In this document: positions 1-6,156 of the stretch, in pieces | Layout: every line of letters begins with the position of its first letter | Numbering within the stretch: position 1 is the first letter of the stretch | Assembly: GCA_035552275.1 (NCBI GenBank) | Contig: DASZLR010000060.1 | Location: 1 to 21,999 of the forward strand | DNA length: 21,999 nucleotides | Direction of reading: 5' to 3' | Origin: DASVLX01 sp035552275 | Lineage (GTDB): Bacteria > Actinomycetota > Actinomycetes > Mycobacteriales > Pseudonocardiaceae | The notes under the pieces: model-generated | Databases searched by the model: none | What the model was told of the DNA's origin: nothing | The model's input: the letters and a program-made list of their open reading frames with translations, nothing else | Program-made: the position numbers and the translations under genes

Positions 1-95
1 CGGACGGTGGCTTGCATGAGTCTGCGCGACGTGGCCGGTGCCGACTCCAGGGTGTTGTCGACAAACGGATTGTCGACGATCAGATCCTCAGGCAT
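1..95 (-). CDS. Partial unknown gene, N-terminus only, divergent from marR
   Basis: An open frame on the minus strand starts with ATG at 95 and runs off the window edge, giving about 31 residues beginning MPEDLIVDNPFVDN. The purine-rich stretch GAGGA five bases before the ATG is a good ribosome binding site and is the main reason for the call. It is transcribed away from the marR gene at 169, an arrangement in which MarR-family proteins commonly regulate the neighbour. The visible residues match no family I recognise, and no signal peptide or membrane segment is evident. Its first codons contain two GTCGACAA motifs that resemble the operator half-sites in the intergenic region. Confidence 0.5.
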   Translation of the reverse strand, partial: MPEDLIVDNPFVDNTLESAPATSRRLMQATV

Positions 96-116
96 GGAGA
101 TCCTCTGCTTGTAGGT

Positions 117-164
117 AAACTCGACAACGTGGTTGACGAAACAGTAAACCAGGTTGTCGAGTTT
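117..164. promoter_or_regulatory. Inverted-repeat operator candidate for the MarR regulator
   Basis: A perfect 12-base inverted repeat, AAACTCGACAAC (117-128) and GTTGTCGAGTTT (153-164), lies between the divergent starts at 95 and 169. Related GTTGTCGAC and ATTGTCGAC copies occur at 54-62 and 69-77, the first lying in the 10-base palindrome TTGTCGACAA (55-64). Clustered palindromes between a marR gene and its divergent neighbour fit autoregulated MarR operators. The right arm ends four bases before the marR ATG, so bound protein would cover the start. That MarR binds here is inference. Confidence 0.55.
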
Positions 165-168
165 GGCA

Positions 169-651
169 ATGGCTGAGTCGACGGAGGCGGACGATCCGCC
201 GGGCTTCGTGCTGCCGTTGTTGCTGTTCTCCGGTTTCCGGACGTTGATCGACCAACTGCACGCCGAACTGGCCCGGCAGGGCCATCCGGACGTTCGGCCG
301 GCCTATGGCTTCGCCATGCAGGCCATCGGCGTCGACGGCGCGACCGCCAGCGATGTCGGCCGCCGGCTGGGCATCTCCAAGCAGGCGGCCGGCAAGACCA
401 TTGACCGGCTGGAAAGCCTCGGTTACGCCGAGCGGGTCGATGATCCGGCCGACGCGCGGCGCAAGCGGGTCCACCTGACCGCACGCGGCATTGACTCGCT
501 GAACCGCTCGGCCACGATCTTCGATCAGCTTCGGGAGCGGTGGGCGGCCGTACTCGGATCGGATCGGTTGCGCGACCTGGAAACCGCGCTGCGCGCGGTC
601 ACCCCTGCCGACACCTTCCGCCTCGACGTGCCAGGCTGGTTCGGTGGCTGA
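169..651 (+). CDS. MarR-family transcriptional regulator
   Basis: This encodes a protein of about 160 residues, the usual MarR length. A helical N-terminal dimerisation part is followed by a winged helix-turn-helix: ATASDVGRRLGISKQAAGKT, then DRLESLGYAERV, then the wing with DPADARRKRVHLT. These are the classic MarR recognition helix and basic wing. The frame is open from a TTG at 154, but that lies inside an operator arm, so I chose the ATG at 169; no strong ribosome binding site precedes it. It probably controls the divergent gene at 1-95, in response to an unknown ligand. The 3' end is duplicated at 2098-2125, and part of the winged helix survives as a fragment at 1361-1425, so a second copy once existed. 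Confidence 0.9.
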   Translation: MAESTEADDPPGFVLPLLLFSGFRTLIDQLHAELARQGHPDVRPAYGFAMQAIGVDGATASDVGRRLGISKQAAGKTIDRLESLGYAERVDDPADARRKRVHLTARGIDSLNRSATIFDQLRERWAAVLGSDRLRDLETALRAVTPADTFRLDVPGWFGG

Positions 652-658
652 GGTGATC
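624..658 (+). repeat. Direct repeat, left copy (marR end / HD gene start)
   Basis: Positions 624-651 are identical over 28 bases to 2098-2125, and with one mismatch the match continues to 658 (2132). The repeat spans the last codons of marR (DVPGWFGG, stop) and the GTG start of the HD-domain gene, which overlaps the marR stop. Weaker similarity continues on both sides, so it looks like part of a larger duplicated unit rather than a short target-site duplication. Confidence 0.85.
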
Positions 659-739
659 ACGACGCCGGCGGTGTGGTCGCCGGGGCTGTAGGTGCGGTCG
701 CAGGAGATGTGGTCGTGGACGGTTTGCTTGCTCGACGGG
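644..739 (+). pseudogene. Decayed 5' fragment of an HD-domain gene (copy 1)
   Basis: Reading from the GTG at 644 gives VAEVITTPAVWSPGL and then a stop. The intact gene at 2118 begins VADVIAVPAAWSQAVCLLGG. In the same frame after the stop, at about 704-739, comes MWSWTVCLLDG, which matches AAWSQAVCLLGG. Bases 707-736 match the corresponding segment of the intact gene at roughly 80 percent. The remnant therefore has an in-frame stop and an internal insertion of about 36 bases, and similarity fades after 739. It sits directly behind the intact marR in the position of the downstream partner gene. I take it as the lost first copy of the marR-HD pair. Confidence 0.7.
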
Positions 740-840
740 GCGGGTCAGTAAGCCGCCGAGATGGCTGCTGGCCGTAACAGCGGATTGCCGATCAGCGATG
801 AAGCGCACGCCGAACTTCCCAAGGCCGCCGGGAGATATCG

Positions 841-1302
841 TTGATCGAACTTACCACTGAGGAACGTCTCATCTGGCGACAGCTCCGTGACCGAGCCCGC
901 GCTGGCTCGGTAGATGATCCTCAGGCCGCCTGCATCTACTACGGCGACCTCGGCCGGCTGGTGGACCCCGCAGGTACTTGGCACTTTCCGCGCAGCCGAC
1001 CGCAAATGTTTGGCTTCAACATTGCCCTCGGGCATGTCAGCGAGTACGAACACCAGCATGGCCGGCCGCTGCTCAGCTCGTTGGTCGTTGCCAAAAGCGA
1101 AAATCAGCCGGGTAAGGGTTTCGCCCCACTTGCCGCATCGCTCGGCTACGACGTCACCGATGCCGAGCAGTTTTGGCGCGACGAGATCAAGAAAACCGTC
1201 GCCTTCTGGTCGTCTACTGACGACACCTTGCTGCGTGACGCCGCAGTTGATCGGGTGCTTGGGGAGTTGGAGGCGCTGAAGAAGCTGCTGGGCGGACTGT
1301 AA
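841..1302 (+). CDS. Hypothetical protein, 153 residues
   Basis: The TTG start at 841 is preceded by GGGAG with a spacing of about seven bases, and no in-frame ATG is available near it. The product is soluble-looking and mixed in charge, with no signal peptide or membrane segment. Noticeable stretches are CIYYGDLGRLV, HVSEYEHQHGRPLLSSLVV, and SENQPGKGFAPLAASLGY. The last two faintly recall a small uncharacterised bacterial family with a 'PPL-ALVV-PG-GF' pattern, but I cannot name a domain and assign no function. It lies inside the rearranged region between decayed copies of marR and the HD gene, so it may have arrived with that rearrangement. Confidence 0.65.
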   Translation: MIELTTEERLIWRQLRDRARAGSVDDPQAACIYYGDLGRLVDPAGTWHFPRSRPQMFGFNIALGHVSEYEHQHGRPLLSSLVVAKSENQPGKGFAPLAASLGYDVTDAEQFWRDEIKKTVAFWSSTDDTLLRDAAVDRVLGELEALKKLLGGL

Positions 1303-1360
1303 GACTGTTCGCCACACATGCTGGACGATGCCTAGCTCTCGTTGGGTCGTCGGGATCCAG

Positions 1361-1425
1361 CGTCGGCGGCTTGGCGTCGACACCTCGCGATGGACCGGCT
1401 GGAGCGCCTCGGTTACGCCGGGCGG
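1361..1425 (+). pseudogene. Remnant of a second marR winged helix
   Basis: Positions 1391-1425 match 401-435 of the intact marR at 31 of 35 bases and read MDRLERLGYAGR against IDRLESLGYAER. Just upstream, in another frame, RRRLGVDTS matches GRRLGISKQ of the recognition-helix region, so the fragment carries a deletion and frameshift. It ends about where the toxin-antitoxin pair begins. The C-terminal part of the same lost gene is seen at 2080-2125. Confidence 0.7.
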
Positions 1426-1442
1426 TTTGCCAATCGGCACGG

Positions 1443-1775
1443 TCAGGGATCAAGGTCCAGGCAGAGTCGAACGGCATCGGCGACGTGAGACAGCTCCGGC
1501 GGCGCCAGCCTCCCGCGGCGTCGGCGCAGTGTGCCTTTCGACACGGTGTAAATGTCGGTCACGTTCACCCACGAGCGGTCCCGCCCGGTGAGTCCCACGT
1601 CAGGGTCCACCTCGACGTGCGTCGACGAGGGTCCTTCAGTTCCGGTGACCACGGCGACGGTCACGGAGCTGAGTCGGGAGATCAGCGCGTTGGTGGTGAG
1701 CACGACGCATGGATGCGGGCCCACGGGTGGCGGAAAATGCACGTCCCACACGTCACCCCGGAAAACGGAAGTCAC
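1443..1775 (-). CDS. MazF/PemK-like mRNA interferase toxin
   Basis: The 110-residue product has the MazF/PemK/CcdB-like pattern. It opens with FRGDVWDVHFPPPVGPHPCV, followed by VVLTTNALISR, VTVAVVTGTEG with a THVEVDP strand, and DRSWVNVTDIYTVSKGTL near the C-terminus. Family members are usually 105-120 residues and cleave RNA at short motifs. The start ATG overlaps the stop of the upstream antitoxin by four bases (1772-1775), indicating translational coupling. The pair lies between two fragments of a broken marR copy, so it probably inserted there. Activity and cleavage specificity cannot be read from the sequence. Confidence 0.85.
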   Translation of the reverse strand: MTSVFRGDVWDVHFPPPVGPHPCVVLTTNALISRLSSVTVAVVTGTEGPSSTHVEVDPDVGLTGRDRSWVNVTDIYTVSKGTLRRRRGRLAPPELSHVADAVRLCLDLDP

Positions 1776-2056
1776 CGACCGGCTGGTCCGTCTGCGATGC
1801 CTTCCGCGGCGATCACATCTCCGAACGCTGCGACGTCGCTCAGCGGGGCGGGCTGCTCGACGCCGTAGAACGCGTCGTAGTCCTGAGCGAGTGCGGCATG
1901 TCGCGCCTCTCGGTGCAGCAGGCGCAACGCCACCCGGATAGCTTCCGAACGGTTGGGAAGACCCAAGACACGGAGATCAACATCCAGTTGGTGGGCAGAG
2001 TCTGTCGGCACCCGCGCTTGGACCAGTGTCATAGAGTCTGTCATACGAGTCATCAT
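1772..2056 (-). CDS. Ribbon-helix-helix antitoxin of the MazEF-like pair
   Basis: The product is up to 94 residues long. TLVQARVPTDSAHQLDVDLR and the following VLGLPNRSEAIRVALRLL form a typical ribbon-helix-helix DNA-binding fold: a short strand followed by two helices with a SEAIR turn. The acidic C-terminal tail (YDAFYGVEQPAPLSDVAAFG) is the likely toxin-neutralising part. It precedes the toxin and overlaps it by four bases, the standard order for type II modules, where the antitoxin represses its own operon. Several in-frame ATGs (2056, 2053, 2044, 2032) are possible starts and no strong ribosome binding site separates them. Confidence 0.8.
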   Translation of the reverse strand: MMTRMTDSMTLVQARVPTDSAHQLDVDLRVLGLPNRSEAIRVALRLLHREARHAALAQDYDAFYGVEQPAPLSDVAAFGDVIAAEGIADGPAGR

Positions 2057-2059
2057 ACG
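2029..2059. promoter_or_regulatory. Phased TCATA repeats at the antitoxin start
   Basis: TCATA occurs at 2029, 2041 and 2053, an exact 12-base period; the last two copies extend to TCATACG. Ribbon-helix-helix antitoxins often bind short repeats of this kind in their own promoter. The caveat is that the reverse complement TATGA contains the candidate start codons, so part of the pattern may come from repeated ATGs. Confidence 0.35.
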
Positions 2060-2079
2060 TGGCGGATGTTCGGCGCGTC

Positions 2080-2125
2080 CAGGACCACCATCCGGCGCGA
2101 CGTGCCAGGCTGGTTCGGTGGCTGA
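2080..2125 (+). pseudogene. C-terminal remnant of the second marR copy
   Basis: The frame ending at 2125 reads TTIRRDVPGWFGG and a stop, against DTFRLDVPGWFGG at the end of the intact marR. Similarity starts near 2080 and becomes exact at 2098-2125. With the fragment at 1361-1425 it brackets the toxin-antitoxin pair. Confidence 0.7.
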
Positions 2126-2132
2126 TGTGATC
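2098..2132 (+). repeat. Direct repeat, right copy
   Basis: This is the partner of 624-658, with 28 identical bases followed by one mismatch and six more matches. It contains the stop of the broken marR copy and the GTG start of the intact HD-domain gene. Confidence 0.85.
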
Positions 2133-2774
2133 GCGGTGCCGGCAGCATGGTCGCAGGCGGTGTGCCTGCTCGGCGGCGAGCAGCGCGTCGCGGACGACGC
2201 GGCGGCGGACCTGGTGGCTCGATACGCCGAGCCGCATCGCCGATATCACGACGGCGCGCACGTTCAGGCGGTGTCGCGGGACTCGGCGGAACTCGCCGGC
2301 GAATTGCGGTTGCCGGCCAGGGAACGCGCGGTGCTCGCGGTCGCGGCGGCTGCGCACGACGTGGTCTACGACGGTCAGCCGGGCGAGGACGAGCGCCGCA
2401 GCGCGGCCTGGGCACGCGCGTGGTTGGAGCGGGCGGGTGTCGGCGAGGCGGACGTGGCCAGGGTGGAGTCGTTGGTACTGGCGACAGTGACGCATTCCGC
2501 GCCGTCCAGCGATCTGACGGCGTGGGTGTTGCTCGACGCCGATCTGGCCATTCTCGGCGCGCGACCGGCGGACTATGACCGGTACCGCCGCGCGGTGCGC
2601 GAGGAGTACGCGGCCTTCGATGACGAGGCCTGGCGGGTCGGCCGTTCGGCGGTGCTGTCCGGCTTGGCGGCGCGGGCGCCGCTGTACGCGACCGCCGCCG
2701 CGCAGCGGCGCTGGGAAACCGTTGCCAGGGCGAACATCGGTCGAGAACTGGAGTCGCTGGCGTCGGATCGGTGA
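2118..2774 (+). CDS. HD-domain metal-dependent phosphohydrolase-like protein
   Basis: The product has 218 residues. YAEPHRRYHDGAHV near the N-terminus and the AAAAHDVVYDG motif further on supply the metal-binding His and His-Asp pairs of HD-superfamily proteins. The remaining helices (DADLAILGARPADYDRY, VREEYAAFDDEAW) fit the predicted soluble HD hydrolases of about 200 residues found across bacteria, whose substrates are generally unknown. I chose the GTG at 2118 because the duplicated copy starts the same way and the overlap with the marR stop suggests an original operon. The open frame continues upstream to 1953, but that part is antisense to the antitoxin. It converges on the GH13 gene with a 13-base gap. 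Confidence 0.8.
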   Translation: MADVIAVPAAWSQAVCLLGGEQRVADDAAADLVARYAEPHRRYHDGAHVQAVSRDSAELAGELRLPARERAVLAVAAAAHDVVYDGQPGEDERRSAAWARAWLERAGVGEADVARVESLVLATVTHSAPSSDLTAWVLLDADLAILGARPADYDRYRRAVREEYAAFDDEAWRVGRSAVLSGLAARAPLYATAAAQRRWETVARANIGRELESLASDR

Positions 2775-2787
2775 TCAGCCGGCGCGG

Positions 2788-4404
2788 CTACAGGGCCAGC
2801 CATGCGGAGGTGTCCGGCGGCAGTTGTCCGTCGGTCAGCGGACCGCTGGCGAGCAGCAGCTCACCGGGTGGCAGCGGCACCAGGCCGGGGGACGTGTTCA
2901 GCGTGCAGATCAGCCCGCTTTCCTTGCGGCGGAAGGCGAAACAGCCCTCCGGGCCGCCGTACCACTCGATCTCCGAGCCGGCGAACGCCGGATGGCGCTG
3001 CCGCAGCTCGATCGCGTGCCGGTACAGCGAGAGCATCGAGTCGGGATCTTCCAACTGCGTCTCGACGGTCAGCTGCTCCCAGTCGAAAGGCATCGGCAGC
3101 CAGGAATTCTCCGCCGCGGTGAAGCCGAACGGCGGCGTGCTGCCCTCCCACGGCAGCGGCACCCGGGCGCCTTCCCGGCCACGGTCGGTGTGCCCGGACC
3201 GCTCCCACACCGGGTCCTGGATCGCCCAGTCCGGCAGGTCGACGTCCGGCAGTCCCAGTTCCTCGCCGTTGTACAGGAAAATCGCGCCGGGCAGTGCCAG
3301 TTCCACCAGTGCCATCGCCCGCGCCCGCGCGGTGCCGAGTTTGCCGCCGCCGTACCGGGTCACCGGCCGCGCAACGTCGTGATTGGACAGTGTCCAGGTC
3401 GGCGGAGCGTCCACACGGGACACTGAAGCGATGGAGTGGTCGATCGCGTCACGCAGCCGCGCCGCGTCGAAATCGGCGGTCAGCAAGCGGAAGTTGAAGC
3501 CCAGGTGCAGTTCATCGGGCCGCAGGTAGCGGGAGAACCGCTCGTCGTCGGCGACCCAGATCTCGCCCACCGACATCCGGTCCGGGTACTCGTCCAGCAC
3601 TCGCCGGATCATCCGGTGCACGTCGTGCACGCTGTCGTTGTCGAAGCGCGGATCGTAGGCGTTGTCGGAGAGTTGGCCGTGGTTGCGCAGCATCCCCAGG
3701 TCCATGTCCGGCAGACCCGGCGGCTTGGCCATGCCGCGCGCCACGTCCAGCCGGAATCCGTCGACTCCCCGGTCCAGCCAGAATCGCAGGGTGCGCGCGA
3801 AGTCCTCGGCCACTTCGGGGTTGTCCCAGTTGAGATCCGGCTGCTCGGGCGCGAACAGGTGCAGGTACCACTGGCCGGGTCGACCATCTGATTCCGGCAC
3901 CCGCGTCCACGCCGGCCCGCCGAACGTGCTGATCCAGTTGTTCGGCGGCTGCGAGCCGTCTGGGCCGCGCCCGTCGCGGAAGAAGTACCGCGCCCGCTCC
4001 GGGCTGCCCGGACCGGCGGCCAGCGCCTGGCCGAACCACGGATGCCGGTCGCTGGTGTGGTTGGGCACCACGTCCACGACCATCCGGATGCCGCAGCCGT
4101 GCGCCTCCTCGATCAGTGCGTCGAATGCCGCGAGGTCGCCGAACAGCGGATCGACACCGCGCGGGTCGGCCACGTCGTAGCCGTGGTCGGCCATCGGCGA
4201 CGGGTAGAACGGGGTCAGCCACAGCGCCTCGACGCCGAGCAGTTCGAGATATCCCAGCCGGGACCGGATGCCGTCGAGGTCACCGATTCCGTCGCCGCTG
4301 GCGTCGGCGAATGACCGTACGTACACCTCATAGAACAGGGCGTTACGCCACCACGCCGACTTCGCGTCGGCGGTCGGTGGCTGAAGATCCGCTGGTTCTC
4401 GCAC
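2788..4404 (-). CDS. GH13 alpha-glucosidase / alpha-amylase family enzyme
   Basis: This 538-residue protein has the full GH13 (beta/alpha)8 barrel. The N-terminal AlfY-type start (ALFYEVYVRSFADASGDGIG) is followed by region I VVDVVPNHTSD near 109-119 and QPDLNWDNPEV near 188-198. Region II is GFRLDVA, with nucleophile Asp220. Region III is VGEIW, with acid/base Glu281. Region IV is LSNHDVARP, with Asp343. The size and the PNHTSD and QPDLNWDNP signatures point to oligosaccharide-acting alpha-glucosidases or oligo-1,6-glucosidases rather than large secreted amylases. No signal peptide is seen, so it is probably cytoplasmic and acts on imported maltose-type sugars. The start is GTG at 4404 with a weak ribosome binding site. 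Substrate specificity and sugar-transport partners are not shown by the neighbours. Confidence 0.9.
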   Translation of the reverse strand: MREPADLQPPTADAKSAWWRNALFYEVYVRSFADASGDGIGDLDGIRSRLGYLELLGVEALWLTPFYPSPMADHGYDVADPRGVDPLFGDLAAFDALIEEAHGCGIRMVVDVVPNHTSDRHPWFGQALAAGPGSPERARYFFRDGRGPDGSQPPNNWISTFGGPAWTRVPESDGRPGQWYLHLFAPEQPDLNWDNPEVAEDFARTLRFWLDRGVDGFRLDVARGMAKPPGLPDMDLGMLRNHGQLSDNAYDPRFDNDSVHDVHRMIRRVLDEYPDRMSVGEIWVADDERFSRYLRPDELHLGFNFRLLTADFDAARLRDAIDHSIASVSRVDAPPTWTLSNHDVARPVTRYGGGKLGTARARAMALVELALPGAIFLYNGEELGLPDVDLPDWAIQDPVWERSGHTDRGREGARVPLPWEGSTPPFGFTAAENSWLPMPFDWEQLTVETQLEDPDSMLSLYRHAIELRQRHPAFAGSEIEWYGGPEGCFAFRRKESGLICTLNTSPGLVPLPPGELLLASGPLTDGQLPPDTSAWLAL

Positions 4405-4464
4405 GAGGGTTCATACTGCCATCTGCCGCGAGTCGGGTTGACGCCATTGGGTAAACGAGTGCGC

Positions 4465-4848
4465 TCAGACCCAGGCGTTCATCATGCTGTTGGCGGCCAT
4501 TTCCAGGTACTGCCACAGCTGTGCGCGGTGCTGATCGGGCAGTCGTTCCTCGTCCACCGCGATGCGCATGCACTTCAGCCAGGCGTCCCGCTCAAGGGGA
4601 CCGATGGAGAACGGCGCGTGCCGCATCCGCAGCCGGGGATGGCCGCGCTGCTGCGAATAGGTGGTCGGACCGCCCCAGTACTGGATCAGGAACAGGGTGA
4701 GCCGCTCCGCCGCCGGACCCAGGTCTTCCTCCGGATACAGCGGCCGCAGCACCTCGTCCTGCTCGACCAGCGCGTAGAAGCGGGACACCACGCGGCGGAA
4801 GGTGTCCTCGCCGCCGACGGCCTGGTAGAAACTCTCCGGGGTAGCCAC
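4465..4848 (-). CDS. glbO: Group II truncated haemoglobin (trHbO)
   Basis: The 127-residue product is close to the 128-residue Mycobacterium tuberculosis GlbO along its whole length. It shows FYALVEQDEVLRPLYPEEDL, then the near-invariant QYWGGP-TYS-QRGHPRLRMRHAPF block. Proximal haem ligand His77 is in RMRHAPF. Tyr25 (B10), Tyr38 (CD1) and Trp90 (G8) are all present and correspond to the ligand-stabilising trio of mycobacterial trHbO. Such proteins bind oxygen and are linked to redox or nitric oxide chemistry. I chose the GTG at 4848 because it aligns with the known N-terminus; the open frame upstream is antisense to nothing real and overlaps the mscS gene in another frame. It follows mscS by 86 bases on the same strand. 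Confidence 0.93.
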   Translation of the reverse strand: MATPESFYQAVGGEDTFRRVVSRFYALVEQDEVLRPLYPEEDLGPAAERLTLFLIQYWGGPTTYSQQRGHPRLRMRHAPFSIGPLERDAWLKCMRIAVDEERLPDQHRAQLWQYLEMAANSMMNAWV

Positions 4849-4934
4849 GGTTCCATTGTCCCAGTCGGCTCGGGTGGTCTGGTCGGCTGTGCGGTTGGGC
4901 GGTTGGGCTGTGCCGCCTGTGCCGGCTATGCCGG

Positions 4935-5867
4935 CTATGCCGTCAGCGGCTCGATGCCGGCCTCGCCAAAGGCGATCATGATCCGCCGGCGCAACTCGCG
5001 CTGGGTGGCCCACTGCCGCCCAGGCCGCACCTTCACGGTCACCCGCAGCGTCATCGACTCGGTGTCCATGTCCTGCACGCCGAGCGTCTTCGGCGGTTCC
5101 AGCACGTCGGCGCTCAACGGAGCCTCGCCGCAGGCCGCCGTGGAAACCGAGTTCAGCAGGTCGAGCGCGTGGGTGAGGTTCGCGGCGTAGGGCAGCGGCA
5201 CGTCGACCACCGCGACCGCGTGACCCTGGCTGGAGTTGCCGATCCGGGAGATCGATCCGTTGCGGACGTACCAAACCGTGCCCGAGCCGTCGCGAACGGT
5301 GGTGATACGCAGCCCGACCTCCTCGACGGTGCCGGTGGCCGGGCCGACGTCGACCACGTCCCCGACGCCATACTGATCTTCCAGCAGCATGAACACGCCG
5401 CTGAGGAAGTCTTTCACCAGGTTCTGCGCGCCGAAGCCGACCGCGACGCCGACGATCCCGGCCGAGGCGATGATCGGCGCGAGGTTGAGGCCCAGCTCGC
5501 CCAGGATCATGATCCCCGCGACGCCGAGCACCAGGAACGACACGGTGGACTTGAGCACCGACCCGACTGTTTGGGCACGCTGGGCGCGGCGTTCGGACAT
5601 CCGCGGCGCCAGGACGTGGCCGTGCCCGCCCGGCTTCGGCGATCTTCGATCTCTGGTCAACCTGTCGATCATGCGGTGCGCGATGAACCGGATCACCAGC
5701 GCCACAGCCAGAATCAGCACGATCTTCAGCGGCTTGGCCACCAGCCAGCTCGCCGAGTCGGCCAGCCAGCTCACGTGCGTGGCCTGCCACACCTGGTTGC
5801 ACCACGAGTTCACGTCGCTCACACATGCCGGCGTGCCGTTGGTGACGAACTGGTCGATGGGATCCAC
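4935..5867 (-). CDS. Small mechanosensitive channel, MscS family
   Basis: The product has 310 residues and three predicted membrane segments, near 44-63, 103-123 and 129-163. The third contains the MscS pore-helix signature, a Gly/Ala-rich run (GIVGVAVGFGAQNLVKDFLS), followed by GVFMLLEDQYGVGDVV, which opens the cytosolic beta domain (EEVGLRITTVRD). The C-terminal part (SMTLRVTVKVRPGRQW) matches the MscS vestibule. MscS channels open on membrane tension and release solutes during hypo-osmotic shock. The GTG at 5867 has AAGG a short distance upstream. The N-terminal 40 residues, with Cys15 and Cys23, lie before the first membrane segment and are not typical of the core family. glbO lies downstream on the same strand and could be cotranscribed. 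Confidence 0.9.
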   Translation of the reverse strand: MDPIDQFVTNGTPACVSDVNSWCNQVWQATHVSWLADSASWLVAKPLKIVLILAVALVIRFIAHRMIDRLTRDRRSPKPGGHGHVLAPRMSERRAQRAQTVGSVLKSTVSFLVLGVAGIMILGELGLNLAPIIASAGIVGVAVGFGAQNLVKDFLSGVFMLLEDQYGVGDVVDVGPATGTVEEVGLRITTVRDGSGTVWYVRNGSISRIGNSSQGHAVAVVDVPLPYAANLTHALDLLNSVSTAACGEAPLSADVLEPPKTLGVQDMDTESMTLRVTVKVRPGRQWATQRELRRRIMIAFGEAGIEPLTA

Positions 5868-6069
5868 GGCCGTGGACCTTACGGACCTGACAGTGAAGCT
5901 GGCAGTGGCCCTCCCGTGTGGGACACGTCACCGATTTCGCGTGCGCTCAGGGGGTGATCTGTGGTCGACTATGCGTGCACCCGGTGGAGGTGGTCGCGTG
6001 CCAGACCGACAACCGACCCCGATCGGCGCTGCCATAGGGCAGGCGCCGCGGGAAGTTGTGCGCCGAGAA

Positions 6070-6090
6070 CCCGCCGGATCGTCCGGCGGG
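6070..6090 (+). terminator. Perfect 9-bp hairpin before the HNH gene core
   Basis: CCCGCCGGA (6070-6078) and TCCGGCGGG (6082-6090) pair perfectly around a TCG loop, followed by CATCCTTTTG. The short T-run on the plus side gives it a terminator or attenuator look. It lies 67 bases before the conserved HNH core, with no plus-strand gene upstream that it would terminate. It may be a leader attenuator or only a stable 5' UTR hairpin. Confidence 0.45.
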
Positions 6091-6156
6091 CATCCTTTTG
6101 CCCTGCCTGACCAGTCGGCCGGTCCACCAAGGATTCCGCCGTGGAGCCGTCGTCGG

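Noticed and set aside
624..2132. Integrative element with 28-base attachment sites
   Set aside because: There is no integrase, and the similarity extends with decay beyond the repeats into HD and marR coding sequence, which fits duplication of the gene pair better.
4880..4950. Short GCCGGCTATGCC tandem repeats between mscS and glbO
   Set aside because: There are only two or three imperfect copies, partly within the mscS 3' end; too little to call a functional repeat.
4465..5931. A single 488-residue protein ending in the globin
   Set aside because: Everything before the GTG at 4848 is the shadow of mscS in another frame; the globin alone matches full-length GlbO.
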